This document shows, one piece after another, positions 27,700 through 41,500 of a DNA stretch of 64,000 bases. Made by a program: the position numbers and the translations under genes. The stretch comes from Agrostemma githago (Eukaryota; Streptophyta; Magnoliopsida; Caryophyllales; Caryophyllaceae): positions 32,063,577 to 32,127,576 of the forward strand of contig OY288254.1 of NCBI GenBank assembly GCA_958450325.1, given 5' to 3'. Each line of letters begins with the position of its first letter. Positions within the stretch are counted from its first letter, which is position 1. The notes beneath the pieces are model-generated. The model was not told the DNA's origin and ran no database searches. It saw nothing but the letters and a program-made list of their open reading frames with translations.

Positions 27700-29275
27700 T
27701 TGGGTTGGATTAGGCGGATCCGCGAAGTGGGTCCGCCTAATCCAACCCTAAACCCTTTTCCGTCCCGTCTTACGCAGTACCCTACTCTTAAGGTTCAGTG
27801 CCCCATCTTTGAATCACATTCACGACAGGGTTCACCAATACCCTCTTAGGGTTAAGTTTGTTGCGGGTTTAGTGACCACGAATAAGGAAAAGGGTTTAGG
27901 GTTGGATTAGGCGGACCCGCGAAGCGGGTCCGCCAAATCCAACCCTAAACCCTTTTCCGTCCCGTATTATGCAGTACCCTACTCTTAAGGTTCAGTGCCC
28001 CATCTTTGAATCACATCCACGACAGGGTTCACCAATACCCTCTTAGGGTTCAGTTTTTTGCGGGTTTAGTGACCTTGAATAAGGAAAAGGGTTTTGGGTT
28101 GGATTAGGCGGATCCGCGAAGTGGGTCCGCCTAATCCAACCCTAAACCCTTTTCCGTCCCGTCTTACGCAGTACCCTACTCTTAAGGTTCAGTGCCCCAT
28201 CTTTGAATCACATTCACGACAGGGTTCACCAATACCCTCTTAGGGTTAAGTTTGTTGCGGGTTTAGTGACCACGAATAAGGAAAAGGGTTTAGGGTTGGA
28301 TTAGGCGGACCCGCGAAGCGGGTCCGCCAAATCCAACCCTAAACCCTTTTCCGTCCCGTATTATGCAGTACCCTACTCTTAAGGTTCAGTGCCCCATCTT
28401 TGAATCACATCCACGACAGGGTTCACCAATACCCTCTTAGGGTTCAGTTTTTTGCGGGTTTAGTGACCTTGAATAAGGAAAAGGGTTTAGGGTTGGATTA
28501 GGCGGAGCCGCGAAGTGGGTCCGCCTAATCCAACCCTAAACCCTTTTCCGTCCCGTCTTACGCAGTACCCTACTCTTAAGGTTCAGTGCCCCATCTTTGA
28601 ATCACATTCACAACAGGGTTCACCAATACCCTCTTAGGGTTAAGTTTGTTGCGGGTTTAGTGACCACGAATAAGGAAAAGGGTTTAGGGTTGGATTAGGC
28701 GGAGCCGCGAAGCGGGTCCGCCAAATCCAACCCTAAACCCTTTTCCGTCCCGTATTATGCAGTACCCTACTCTTAAGGTTCAGTGCCCCATCTTTGAATC
28801 ACATCCACGACAGGGTTCACCAATACCCTCTTAGGGTTCAGTTTTTTGCGGGTTTAGTGACCTTGAATAAGGAAAAGGGTTTAGGGTTGGATTAGGCGGA
28901 GCCGCGAAGTGGGTCCGCCTAATCCAACCCTAAACCCTTTTCCGTCCCGTCTTACGCAGTACCCTACTCTTAAGGTTCAGTGCCCCATCTTTGAATCACA
29001 TTCACGACAGGGTTCACCAATACCCTCTTAGGGTTAAGTTTGTTGCGGGTTTAGTGACCACGAATAAGGAAAAGGGTTTAGGGTTGGATTAGGCGGAGCC
29101 GCGAAGCGGGTCCGCCAAATCCAACCCTAAACCCTTTTCCGTCCCGTATTATGCAGTACCCTACTCTTAAGGTTCAGTGCCCCATCTTTGAATCACATCC
29201 ACGACAGGGTTCACCAATACCCTCTTAGGGTTCAGTTTTTTGCGGGTTTAGTGACCTTGAATAAGGAAAAGGGTT
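27700..29275. repeat. Four 394-bp dimer repeats
   Basis: Dimers start at 27700, 28094, 28488 and 28882. Each pairs a CGTCTTACGCAG/TTAAGTTTGTT monomer with a CGTATTATGCAG/TTCAGTTTTTT monomer. The first two dimers have GGCGGATCCGCGAAG (a GGATCC hexamer) in one centre and GGCGGACCCGCGAAGCGGG in the other. The third and fourth carry the common GGCGGAGCCGCGAAG centre instead. No short monomer occurs here, so the phase is uninterrupted. Confidence 0.85.
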
Positions 29276-32200
29276 TAGGGTTGGATTAGGCGGAGCCGCG
29301 AAGTGGGTCCGCCTAATCCAACCCTAAACCCTTTTCCGTCCCGTCTTACGCAGTACCCTACTCTTAAGGTTCAGTGCCCCATCTTTGAATCACATCCACG
29401 ACAGGGTTCACCAATACCCTCTTAGGGTTCAGTTTGTTGCGGGTTTAGTGACCTTGAATAAGGAAAAGGGTTTAGGGTTGGATTAGGCGGAGCCGCGAAG
29501 CAGGTCCGCCTAATCCAACCCTAAACCCTTTTCCGTCCCGTATTATGCAGTACCCTACTCTTAAGGTTCAGTGCCCCATCTTTGAATCACATCCACGAAA
29601 GGGTTCACCAATACCCTCTTAGGGTTCAGTTTTTTGCGGGTTTAGTGACCTTGAATAAGGAAAAGGGTTTAGGGTTGGATTAGGCGGAGCCGCGAAGTGG
29701 GTCCGCCTAATCCAACCCTAAACCCTTTTCCGTCCCGTCTTACGCAGTACCCTACTCTTAAGGTTCAGTGCCCCATCTTTGAATCACATCCACGACAGGG
29801 TTCACCAATACCCTCTTAGGGTTCAGTTTTTTGCGGGTTTAGTGACCATGAATAAGGAAAAGGGTTTAGGGTTGGATTAGGCGAAGCCGCGAAGCGGGTC
29901 CGCCTAATCCAACCGTAAACCCTTTTCCGTCCCGTATTATGCAGTACCCTACTCTTAAGGTTCAGTGCCCCATCTTTGAATCACATCCACGACAGGGTTC
30001 ACCAATACCCTCTTACGGTTCAGTTTGTTGCAGGTTTAGTGACCTTGAATAAGGAAAAGGGTTTAGGGTTGGATTAGGCGGAGCCGCGAAGCAGGTCCAC
30101 CTAATCCAACCCTAAACCCTTTTCCGTCCCGTATTATGCAGTACCCTACTCTTAAGGTTCAGTGCCCCATCTTTGAATCACATCCACGACAGGGTTCACC
30201 AATACCCTCTTAGGGTTCAGTTTTTTGCGGGTTTAGTGACCTTGAATAAGGAAAAGGGTTTAGGGTTGGATTAGGCGGAGCCGCGAAGCAGGTCCGCCTA
30301 ATCCAACCCTAAACCCTTTTCCGTCCCGTATTATGCAGTACCCTACTCTTAAGGTTCAGTGCCCCATCTTTGAATCACATCCACGAAAGGGTTCACCAAT
30401 ACCCTCTTACGGTTCAGTTTGTTGCGGGTTTAGTGACCTTGAATAAGGAAAAGGGTTTTGGGTTGGATTAGGCGGAGCCGCGAAGTGGGTCCGCCTAATC
30501 CAACCCTAAACCCTTTTCCGTCCCGTCTTACGCAGTACCCTACTCTTAAGGTTCAGTGCCCCATCTTTGAATCACATTCACGACAGGGTTCACCAATACC
30601 CTCTTACGGTTCAGTTTGTTGCGGGTTTAGTGACCTTGAATAAGGAAAAGGGTTTAGGGTTGGATTAGGCGGAGCCGCAAAGCGGGTCCGCCTAATCCAA
30701 CCTAAACCCTTTTCCGTCCTTGAATAAGGAAAAGGGTTTAGGGTTGGATTAGGCGGAGCCGCGAAGCGGGTTCGCCTAATCCAACCCTAAACCCTTTTCC
30801 GTCCCGTCTTATGCAGTACCCTATTCTTAAGGTTCAGTGCCCCATCTTTGAATCACATTCACGACAGGGTTCACCAATACCCTCTTAGAGTTAAGTTTGT
30901 TGCGGGTTTAGTGACCACGAATAAGGAAAAGGGTTAAGGGTTGGATTAGGCGGAGCCGCGAAGCGGGTCCGCCAAATCCAACCCTAAACCCTTTTCCGTT
31001 CCGTATTATGCAGTACCCTACTCTTAAGGTTCAGTGCCCCATCTTTGAATCACATCCACGACAGGGTTCACCAATACCCTCTTAGGGTTCAGTTTTTTGC
31101 GGGTTTAGTGACCTTGAATAAGGAAAAGGGTTTTGGGTTGGATTAGGCGGAGCCGCGAAGTGGGTCCGCCTAATCCAACCCTAAACCCTTTTCCGTCCCG
31201 TCTTACGCAGTACCCTACTCTTAAGGTTCAGTGCCCCATCTTTGAATCACATTCACGACAGGGTTCACCAATACCCTCTTAGGGTTAAGTTTGTTGCGGG
31301 TTTAGTGACCACGAATAAGGAAAAGGGTTTAGGGTTGGATTAGGCGGAGCCGCGAAGCGGGTCCGCCAAATCCAACCCTAAACCCTTTTCCGTACCGTAT
31401 TATGCAGTACCCTACTCTTAAGGTTCAGTGCCCCATCTTTGAATCACATCCACGACAGGGTTCACCAATACCCTCTTAGGGTTCAGTTTTTTGCGGGTTT
31501 AGTGACCTTGAATAAGGAAAAGGGTTTAGGGTTGGATTAGGCGGAGCCGCGAAGTGGGTCCGCCTAATCCAACCCTAAACCCTTTTCCGTCCCGTCTTAC
31601 GCAGTACCCTACTCTTAAGGTTCAGTGCCCCATCTTTGAATCACATCCACGACAGGGTTCACCAATACCCTCTTAGGGTTAAGTTTGTTGCGGGTTTAGT
31701 GACCACGAATAAGGAAAAGGGTTTAGGGTTGGATTAGGCGGAGCCGCGAAGCGGGTCCGCCAAATCCAACCTTAAACCCTTTTCTGTCCCGTATTATGCA
31801 GTACCCTACTCTTAAGGTTCAGTGCCCCATCTTTGAATCACATCCACGACAGGGTTCACCAATACCCTCTTAGGGTTCAGTTTTTTGCGGGTTTAGTGAC
31901 CTTGAATAAGGAAAAGGGTTTAGGGTTGGATTAGGCGGAGCCGCGAAGTGGGTCCGCCTAATCCAACCCTAAACCCTTTTCCGTCCCGTCTTACGCAGTA
32001 CCCTACTCTTAAGGTTCAGTGCCCCATCTTTGAATCACATCCACGACAGGGTTCACCAATACCCTCTTAGGGTTCAGTTTTTTGCGGGTTTAGTGACCTT
32101 GAATAAGGAAAAGGGTTTAGGGTTGGATTAGGCGGAGCCGCGAAGCAGGTCCGCCTAATCCAACCCTAAACCCTTTTCCGTCCCGTATTATGCAGTACCC

Positions 32201-32511
32201 TACTCTTAAGGTTCAGTGCCCCATCTTTGAATCACATCCACGACAGGGTTCACCAATACCCTCTTAGGGTTCAGTTTTTTGCGGGTTTAGTGACCTTGAA
32301 TAAGGAAAAGGGTTTAGGGTTGGATTAGGCGGAGCCGCGAAGCAGGTCCGCCTAATCCAACCCTAAACCCTTTTCCGTCCCGTATTATGCAGTACCCTAC
32401 TCTTAAGGTTCAGTGCCCCATCTTTGAATCACATCCACGAAAGGGTTCACCAATACCCTCTTACGGTTCAGTTTGTTGCGGGTTTAGTGACCTTGAATAA
32501 GGAAAAGGGTT

Positions 32512-35500
32512 TTGGGTTGGATTAGGCGGAGCCGCGAAGTGGGTCCGCCTAATCCAACCCTAAACCCTTTTCCGTCCCGTCTTACGCAGTACCCTACTCT
32601 TAAGGTTCAGTGCCCCATCTTTGAATCACATTCACGACAGGGTTCACCAATACCCTCTTACGGTTCAGTTTGTTGCGGGTTTAGTGACCTTGAATAAGGA
32701 AAAGGGTTTAGGGTTGGATTAGGCGGAGCCGCAAAGCGGGTCCGCCTAATCCAACCTAAACCCTTTTCCGTCCTTGAATAAGGAAAAGGGTTTAGGGTTG
32801 GATTAGGCGGAGCCGCGAAGCGGGTTCGCCTAATCCAACCCTAAACCCTTTTCCGTCCCGTCTTATGCAGTACCCTATTCTTAAGGTTCAGTGCCCCATC
32901 TTTGAATCACATTCACGACAGGGTTCACCAATACCCTCTTAGAGTTAAGTTTGTTGCGGGTTTAGTGACCACGAATAAGGAAAAGGGTTAAGGGTTGGAT
33001 TAGGCGGAGCCGCGAAGCGGGTCCGCCAAATCCAACCCTAAACCCTTTTCCGTTCCGTATTATGCAGTACCCTACTCTTAAGGTTCAGTGCCCCATCTTT
33101 GAATCACATCCACGACAGGGTTCACCAATACCCTCTTAGGGTTCAGTTTTTTGCGGGTTTAGTGACCTTGAATAAGGAAAAGGGTTTTGGGTTGGATTAG
33201 GCGGAGCCGCGAAGTGGGTCCGCCTAATCCAACCCTAAACCCTTTTCCGTCCCGTCTTACGCAGTACCCTACTCTTAAGGTTCAGTGCCCCATCTTTGAA
33301 TCACATTCACGACAGGGTTCACCAATACCCTCTTAGGGTTAAGTTTGTTGCGGGTTTAGTGACCACGAATAAGGAAAAGGGTTTAGGGTTGGATTAGGCG
33401 GAGCCGCGAAGCGGGTCCGCCAAATCCAACCCTAAACCCTTTTCCGTACCGTATTATGCAGTACCCTACTCTTAAGGTTCAGTGCCCCATCTTTGAATCA
33501 CATCCACGACAGGGTTCACCAATACCCTCTTAGGGTTCAGTTTTTTGCGGGTTTAGTGACCTTGAATAAGGAAAAGGGTTTAGGGTTGGATTAGGCGGAG
33601 CCGCGAAGTGGGTCCGCCTAATCCAACCCTAAACCCTTTTCCGTCCCGTCTTACGCAGTACCCTACTCTTAAGGTTCAGTGCCCCATCTTTGAATCACAT
33701 CCACGACAGGGTTCACCAATACCCTCTTAGGGTTCAGTTTGTTGCGGGTTTAGTGACCTTGAATAAGGAAAAGGGTTTAGGGTTGGATTAGGCGGAGCCG
33801 CTTTCGCGGCTCCGCCTAATCCAACCCTAAACCCTTTTCCGTCCCGTATTATGCAGTACCCTACTCTTAAGGTTCAGTGCCCCATCTTTGAATCACATCC
33901 ACGAAAGGGTTCACCAATACCCTCTTAGGGTTCAGTTTTTTGCGGGTTTAGTGACCTTGAATAAGGAAAAGGGTTTAGGGTTGGATTAGGCGGAGCCGCG
34001 AAGTGGGTCCGCCTAATCCAACCCTAAACCCTTTTCCGTCCCGTCTTACGCAGTACCCTACTCTTAAGGTTCAGTGCCCCATCTTTGAATCACATCCACG
34101 ACAGGGTTCACCAATACCCTCTTAGGGTTCAGTTTTTTGCGGGTTTAGTGACCATGAATAAGGAAAAGGGTTTAGGGTTGGATTAGGCGAAGCCGCGAAG
34201 CGGGTCCGCCTAATCCAACCCTAAACCCTTTTCCGTCCCGTATTATGCAGTACCCTACTCTTAAGGTTCAGTGCCCCATCTTTGAATCACATCCACGACA
34301 GGGTTCACCAATACCCTCTTACGGTTCAGTTTGTTGCGGGTTTAGTGACCTTGAATAAGGAAAAGGGTTTAGGGTTGGATTAGGCGGAGCCGCGAAGCAG
34401 GTCCGCCTAATCCAACCCTAAACCCTTTTCCGTCCCGTATTATGCAGTACCCTACTCTTAAGGTTCAGTGCCCCATCTTTGAATCACATCCACGAAAGGG
34501 TTCACCAATACCCTCTTAGGGTTCAGTTTTTTGCGGGTTTAGTGACCTTGAATAAGGAAAAGGGTTTAGGGTTGGATTAGGCGGAGCCGCGAAGTGGGTC
34601 CGCCTAATCCAACCCTAAACCCTTTTCCGTCCCGTCTTACGCAGTACCCTACTCTTAAGGTTCAGTGCCCCATCTTTGAATCACATCCACGACAGGGTTC
34701 ACCAATACCCTCTTAGGGTTCAGTTTTTTGCGGGTTTAGTGACCTTGAATAAGGAAAAGGGTTTTGGGTTGGATTAGGCGGAGCCGCGAAGTGGGTCCGC
34801 CTAATCCAACCCTAAACCCTTTTCCGTCCCGTCTTACGCAGTACCCTACTCTTAAGGTTCAGTGCCCCATCTTTGAATCACATTCACGACAGGGTTCACC
34901 AATACCCTCTTAGGGTTAAGTTTGTTGCGGGTTTAGTGACCACGAATAAGGAAAAGGGTTTAGGGTTGGATTAGGCGGAGCCGCGAAGCGGGTCCGCCAA
35001 ATCCAACCCTAAACCCTTTTCCGTACCGTATTATGCAGTACCCTACTCTTAAGGTTCAGTGCCCCATCTTTGAATCACATCCACGACAGGGTTCACCAAT
35101 ACCCTCTTAGGGTTCAGTTTTTTGCGGGTTTAGTGACCTTGAATAAGGAAAAGGGTTTAGGGTTGGATTAGGCGGAGCCGCGAAGTGGGTCCGCCTAATC
35201 CAACCCTAAACCCTTTTCCGTCCCGTCTTACGCAGTACCCTACTCTTAAGGTTCAGTGCCCCATCTTTGAATCACATCCACGACAGGGTTCACCAATACC
35301 CTCTTAGGGTTAAGTTTGTTGCGGGTTTAGTGACCACGAATAAGGAAAAGGGTTTAGGGTTGGATTAGGCGGAGCCGCGAAGCGGGTCCGCCAAATCCAA
35401 CCTTAAACCCTTTTCTGTCCCGTATTATGCAGTACCCTACTCTTAAGGTTCAGTGCCCCATCTTTGAATCACATCCACGACAGGGTTCACCAATACCCTC

Positions 35501-38500
35501 TTAGGGTTCAGTTTTTTGCGGGTTTAGTGACCTTGAATAAGGAAAAGGGTTTAGGGTTGGATTAGGCGGAGCCGCGAAGTGGGTCCGCCTAATCCAACCC
35601 TAAACCCTTTTCCGTCCCGTCTTACGCAGTACCCTACTCTTAAGGTTCAGTGCCCCATCTTTGAATCACATCCACGACAGGGTTCACCAATACCCTCTTA
35701 GGGTTCAGTTTTTTGCGGGTTTAGTGACCTTGAATAAGGAAAAGGGTTTAGGGTTGGATTAGGCGGAGCCGCGAAGCAGGTCCGCCTAATCCAACCCTAA
35801 ACCCTTTTCCGTCCCGTATTATGCAGTACCCTACTCTTAAGGTTCAGTGCCCCATCTTTGAATCACATCCACGACAGGGTTCACCAATACCCTCTTAGGG
35901 TTCAGTTTTTTGCGGGTTTAGTGACCTTGAATAAGGAAAAGGGTTTAGGGTTGGATTAGGCGGAGCCGCGAAGCAGGTCCGCCTAATCCAACCCTAAACC
36001 CTTTTCCGTCCCGTATTATGCAGTACCCTACTCTTAAGGTTCAGTGCCCCATCTTTGAATCACATCCACGAAAGGGTTCACCAATACCCTCTTACGGTTC
36101 AGTTTGTTGCGGGTTTAGTGACCTTGAATAAGGAAAAGGGTTTTGGGTTGGATTAGGCGGAGCCGCGAAGTGGGTCCGCCTAATCCAACCCTAAACCCTT
36201 TTCCGTCCCGTCTTACGCAGTACCCTACTCTTAAGGTTCAGTGCCCCATCTTTGAATCACATTCACGACAGGGTTCACCAATACCCTCTTACGGTTCAGT
36301 TTGTTGCGGGTTTAGTGACCTTGAATAAGGAAAAGGGTTTAGGGTTGGATTAGGCGGAGCCGCAAAGCGGGTCCGCCTAATCCAACCTAAACCCTTTTCC
36401 GTCCTTGAATAAGGAAAAGGGTTTAGGGTTGGATTAGGCGGAGCCGCGAAGCGGGTTCGCCTAATCCAACCCTAAACCCTTTTCCGTCCCGTCTTATGCA
36501 GTACCCTATTCTTAAGGTTCAGTGCCCCATCTTTGAATCACATTCACGACAGGGTTCACCAATACCCTCTTAGAGTTAAGTTTGTTGCGGGTTTAGTGAC
36601 CACGAATAAGGAAAAGGGTTAAGGGTTGGATTAGGCGGAGCCGCGAAGCGGGTCCGCCAAATCCAACCCTAAACCCTTTTCCGTTCCGTATTATGCAGTA
36701 CCCTACTCTTAAGGTTCAGTGCCCCATCTTTGAATCACATCCACGACAGGGTTCACCAATACCCTCTTAGGGTTCAGTTTTTTGCGGGTTTAGTGACCTT
36801 GAATAAGGAAAAGGGTTTTGGGTTGGATTAGGCGGAGCCGCGAAGTGGGTCCGCCTAATCCAACCCTAAACCCTTTTCCGTCCCGTCTTACGCAGTACCC
36901 TACTCTTAAGGTTCAGTGCCCCATCTTTGAATCACATTCACGACAGGGTTCACCAATACCCTCTTAGGGTTAAGTTTGTTGCGGGTTTAGTGACCACGAA
37001 TAAGGAAAAGGGTTTAGGGTTGGATTAGGCGGAGCCGCGAAGCGGGTCCGCCAAATCCAACCCTAAACCCTTTTCCGTACCGTATTATGCAGTACCCTAC
37101 TCTTAAGGTTCAGTGCCCCATCTTTGAATCACATCCACGACAGGGTTCACCAATACCCTCTTAGGGTTCAGTTTTTTGCGGGTTTAGTGACCTTGAATAA
37201 GGAAAAGGGTTTAGGGTTGGATTAGGCGGAGCCGCGAAGTGGGTCCGCCTAATCCAACCCTAAACCCTTTTCCGTCCCGTCTTACGCAGTACCCTACTCT
37301 TAAGGTTCAGTGCCCCATCTTTGAATCACATCCACGACAGGGTTCACCAATACCCTCTTAGGGTTCAGTTTGTTGCGGGTTTAGTGACCTTGAATAAGGA
37401 AAAGGGTTTAGGGTTGGATTAGGCGGAGCCGCTTTCGCGGCTCCGCCTAATCCAACCCTAAACCCTTTTCCGTCCCGTATTATGCAGTACCCTACTCTTA
37501 AGGTTCAGTGCCCCATCTTTGAATCACATCCACGAAAGGGTTCACCAATACCCTCTTAGGGTTCAGTTTTTTGCGGGTTTAGTGACCTTGAATAAGGAAA
37601 AGGGTTTAGGGTTGGATTAGGCGGAGCCGCGAAGTGGGTCCGCCTAATCCAACCCTAAACCCTTTTCCGTCCCGTCTTACGCAGTACCCTACTCTTAAGG
37701 TTCAGTGCCCCATCTTTGAATCACATCCACGACAGGGTTCACCAATACCCTCTTAGGGTTCAGTTTTTTGCGGGTTTAGTGACCATGAATAAGGAAAAGG
37801 GTTTAGGGTTGGATTAGGCGAAGCCGCGAAGCGGGTCCGCCTAATCCAACCCTAAACCCTTTTCCGTCCCGTATTATGCAGTACCCTACTCTTAAGGTTC
37901 AGTGCCCCATCTTTGAATCACATCCACGACAGGGTTCACCAATACCCTCTTACGGTTCAGTTTGTTGCGGGTTTAGTGACCTTGAATAAGGAAAAGGGTT
38001 TAGGGTTGGATTAGGCGGAGCCGCGAAGCAGGTCCGCCTAATCCAACCCTAAACCCTTTTCCGTCCCGTATTATGCAGTACCCTACTCTTAAGGTTCAGT
38101 GCCCCATCTTTGAATCACATCCACGAAAGGGTTCACCAATACCCTCTTAGGGTTCAGTTTTTTGCGGGTTTAGTGACCTTGAATAAGGAAAAGGGTTTAG
38201 GGTTGGATTAGGCGGAGCCGCGAAGTGGGTCCGCCTAATCCAACCCTAAACCCTTTTCCGTCCCGTCTTACGCAGTACCCTACTCTTAAGGTTCAGTGCC
38301 CCATCTTTGAATCACATCCACGACAGGGTTCACCAATACCCTCTTAGGGTTCAGTTTTTTGCGGGTTTAGTGACCTTGAATAAGGAAAAGGGTTTTGGGT
38401 TGGATTAGGCGGAGCCGCGAAGTGGGTCCGCCTAATCCAACCCTAAACCCTTTTCCGTCCCGTCTTACGCAGTACCCTACTCTTAAGGTTCAGTGCCCCA

Positions 38501-41500
38501 TCTTTGAATCACATTCACGACAGGGTTCACCAATACCCTCTTAGGGTTAAGTTTGTTGCGGGTTTAGTGACCACGAATAAGGAAAAGGGTTTAGGGTTGG
38601 ATTAGGCGGAGCCGCGAAGCGGGTCCGCCAAATCCAACCTTAAACCCTTTTCCGTCCCGTATTATGCAGTACCCTACTCTTAAGGTTCAGTGCCCCATCT
38701 TTGAATCACATCCACGACAGGGTTCACCAATACCCTCTTAGGGTTCAGTTTTTTGCGGGTTTAGTGACCTTGAATAAGGAAAAGGGTTTAGGGTTGGATT
38801 AGGCGGAGCCGCGAAGTGGGTCCGCCTAATCCAACCCTAAACCCTTTTCCGTCCCGTCTTACGCAGTACCCTACTCTTAAGGTTCAGTGCCCCATCTTTG
38901 AATCACATCCACGACAGGGTTCACCAATACCCTCTTAGGGTTCAGTTTTTTGCGGGTTTAGTGACCTTGAATAAGGAAAAGGGTTTAGGGTTGGATTAGG
39001 CGGAGCCGCGAAGCAGGTCCGCCTAATCCAACCCTAAACCCTTTTCCGTCCCGTATTATGCAGTACCCTACTCTTAAGGTTCAGTGCCCCATCTTTGAAT
39101 CACATCCACGACAGGGTTCACCAATACCCTCTTAGGGTTCAGTTTTTTGCGGGTTTAGTGACCTTGAATAAGGAAAAGGGTTTAGGGTTGGATTAGGCGG
39201 AGCCGCGAAGCAGGTCCGCCTAATCCAACCCTAAACCCTTTTCCGTCCCGTATTATGCAGTACCCTACTCTTAAGGTTCAGTGCCCCATCTTTGAATCAC
39301 ATCCACGAAAGGGTTCACCAATACCCTCTTACGGTTCAGTTTGTTGCGGGTTTAGTGACCTTGAATAAGGAAAAGGGTTTTGGGTTGGATTAGGCGGAGC
39401 CGCGAAGTGGGTCCGCCTAATCCAACCCTAAACCCTTTTCCGTCCCGTCTTACGCAGTACCCTACTCTTAAGGTTCAGTGCCCCATCTTTGAATCACATT
39501 CACGACAGGGTTCACCAATACCCTCTTACGGTTCAGTTTGTTGCGGGTTTAGTGACCTTGAATAAGGAAAAGGGTTTAGGGTTGGATTAGGCGGAGCCGC
39601 AAAGCGGGTCCGCCTAATCCAACCTAAACCCTTTTCCGTCCTTGAATAAGGAAAAGGGTTTAGGGTTGGATTAGGCGGAGCCGCGAAGCGGGTTCGCCTA
39701 ATCCAACCCTAAACCCTTTTCCGTCCCGTCTTATGCAGTACCCTATTCTTAAGGTTCAGTGCCCCATCTTTGAATCACATTCACGACAGGGTTCACCAAT
39801 ACCCTCTTAGAGTTAAGTTTGTTGCGGGTTTAGTGACCACGAATAAGGAAAAGGGTTAAGGGTTGGATTAGGCGGAGCCGCGAAGCGGGTCCGCCAAATC
39901 CAACCCTAAACCCTTTTCCGTTCCGTATTATGCAGTACCCTACTCTTAAGGTTCAGTGCCCCATCTTTGAATCACATCCACGACAGGGTTCACCAATACC
40001 CTCTTAGGGTTCAGTTTTTTGCGGGTTTAGTGACCTTGAATAAGGAAAAGGGTTTTGGGTTGGATTAGGCGGAGCCGCGAAGTGGGTCCGCCTAATCCAA
40101 CCCTAAACCCTTTTCCGTCCCGTCTTACGCAGTACCCTACTCTTAAGGTTCAGTGCCCCATCTTTGAATCACATTCACGACAGGGTTCACCAATACCCTC
40201 TTAGGGTTAAGTTTGTTGCGGGTTTAGTGACCACGAATAAGGAAAAGGGTTTAGGGTTGGATTAGGCGGAGCCGCGAAGCGGGTCCGCCAAATCCAACCC
40301 TAAACCCTTTTCCGTACCGTATTATGCAGTACCCTACTCTTAAGGTTCAGTGCCCCATCTTTGAATCACATCCACGACAGGGTTCACCAATACCCTCTTA
40401 GGGTTCAGTTTTTTGCGGGTTTAGTGACCTTGAATAAGGAAAAGGGTTTAGGGTTGGATTAGGCGGAGCCGCGAAGTGGGTCCGCCTAATCCAACCCTAA
40501 ACCCTTTTCCGTCCCGTCTTACGCAGTACCCTACTCTTAAGGTTCAGTGCCCCATCTTTGAATCACATCCACGACAGGGTTCACCAATACCCTCTTAGGG
40601 TTCAGTTTGTTGCGGGTTTAGTGACCTTGAATAAGGAAAAGGGTTTAGGGTTGGATTAGGCGGAGCCGCTTTCGCGGCTCCGCCTAATCCAACCCTAAAC
40701 CCTTTTCCGTCCCGTATTATGCAGTACCCTACTCTTAAGGTTCAGTGCCCCATCTTTGAATCACATCCACGAAAGGGTTCACCAATACCCTCTTAGGGTT
40801 CAGTTTTTTGCGGGTTTAGTGACCTTGAATAAGGAAAAGGGTTTAGGGTTGGATTAGGCGGAGCCGCGAAGTGGGTCCGCCTAATCCAACCCTAAACCCT
40901 TTTCCGTCCCGTCTTACGCAGTACCCTACTCTTAAGGTTCAGTGCCCCATCTTTGAATCACATCCACGACAGGGTTCACCAATACCCTCTTAGGGTTCAG
41001 TTTTTTGCGGGTTTAGTGACCATGAATAAGGAAAAGGGTTTAGGGTTGGATTAGGCGAAGCCGCGAAGCGGGTCCGCCTAATCCAACCCTAAACCCTTTT
41101 CCGTCCCGTATTATGCAGTACCCTACTCTTAAGGTTCAGTGCCCCATCTTTGAATCACATCCACGACAGGGTTCACCAATACCCTCTTACGGTTCAGTTT
41201 GTTGCGGGTTTAGTGACCTTGAATAAGGAAAAGGGTTTAGGGTTGGATTAGGCGGAGCCGCGAAGCAGGTCCGCCTAATCCAACCCTAAACCCTTTTCCG
41301 TCCCGTATTATGCAGTACCCTACTCTTAAGGTTCAGTGCCCCATCTTTGAATCACATCCACGAAAGGGTTCACCAATACCCTCTTAGGGTTCAGTTTTTT
41401 GCGGGTTTAGTGACCTTGAATAAGGAAAAGGGTTTAGGGTTGGATTAGGCGGAGCCGCGAAGTGGGTCCGCCTAATCCAACCCTAAACCCTTTTCCGTCC

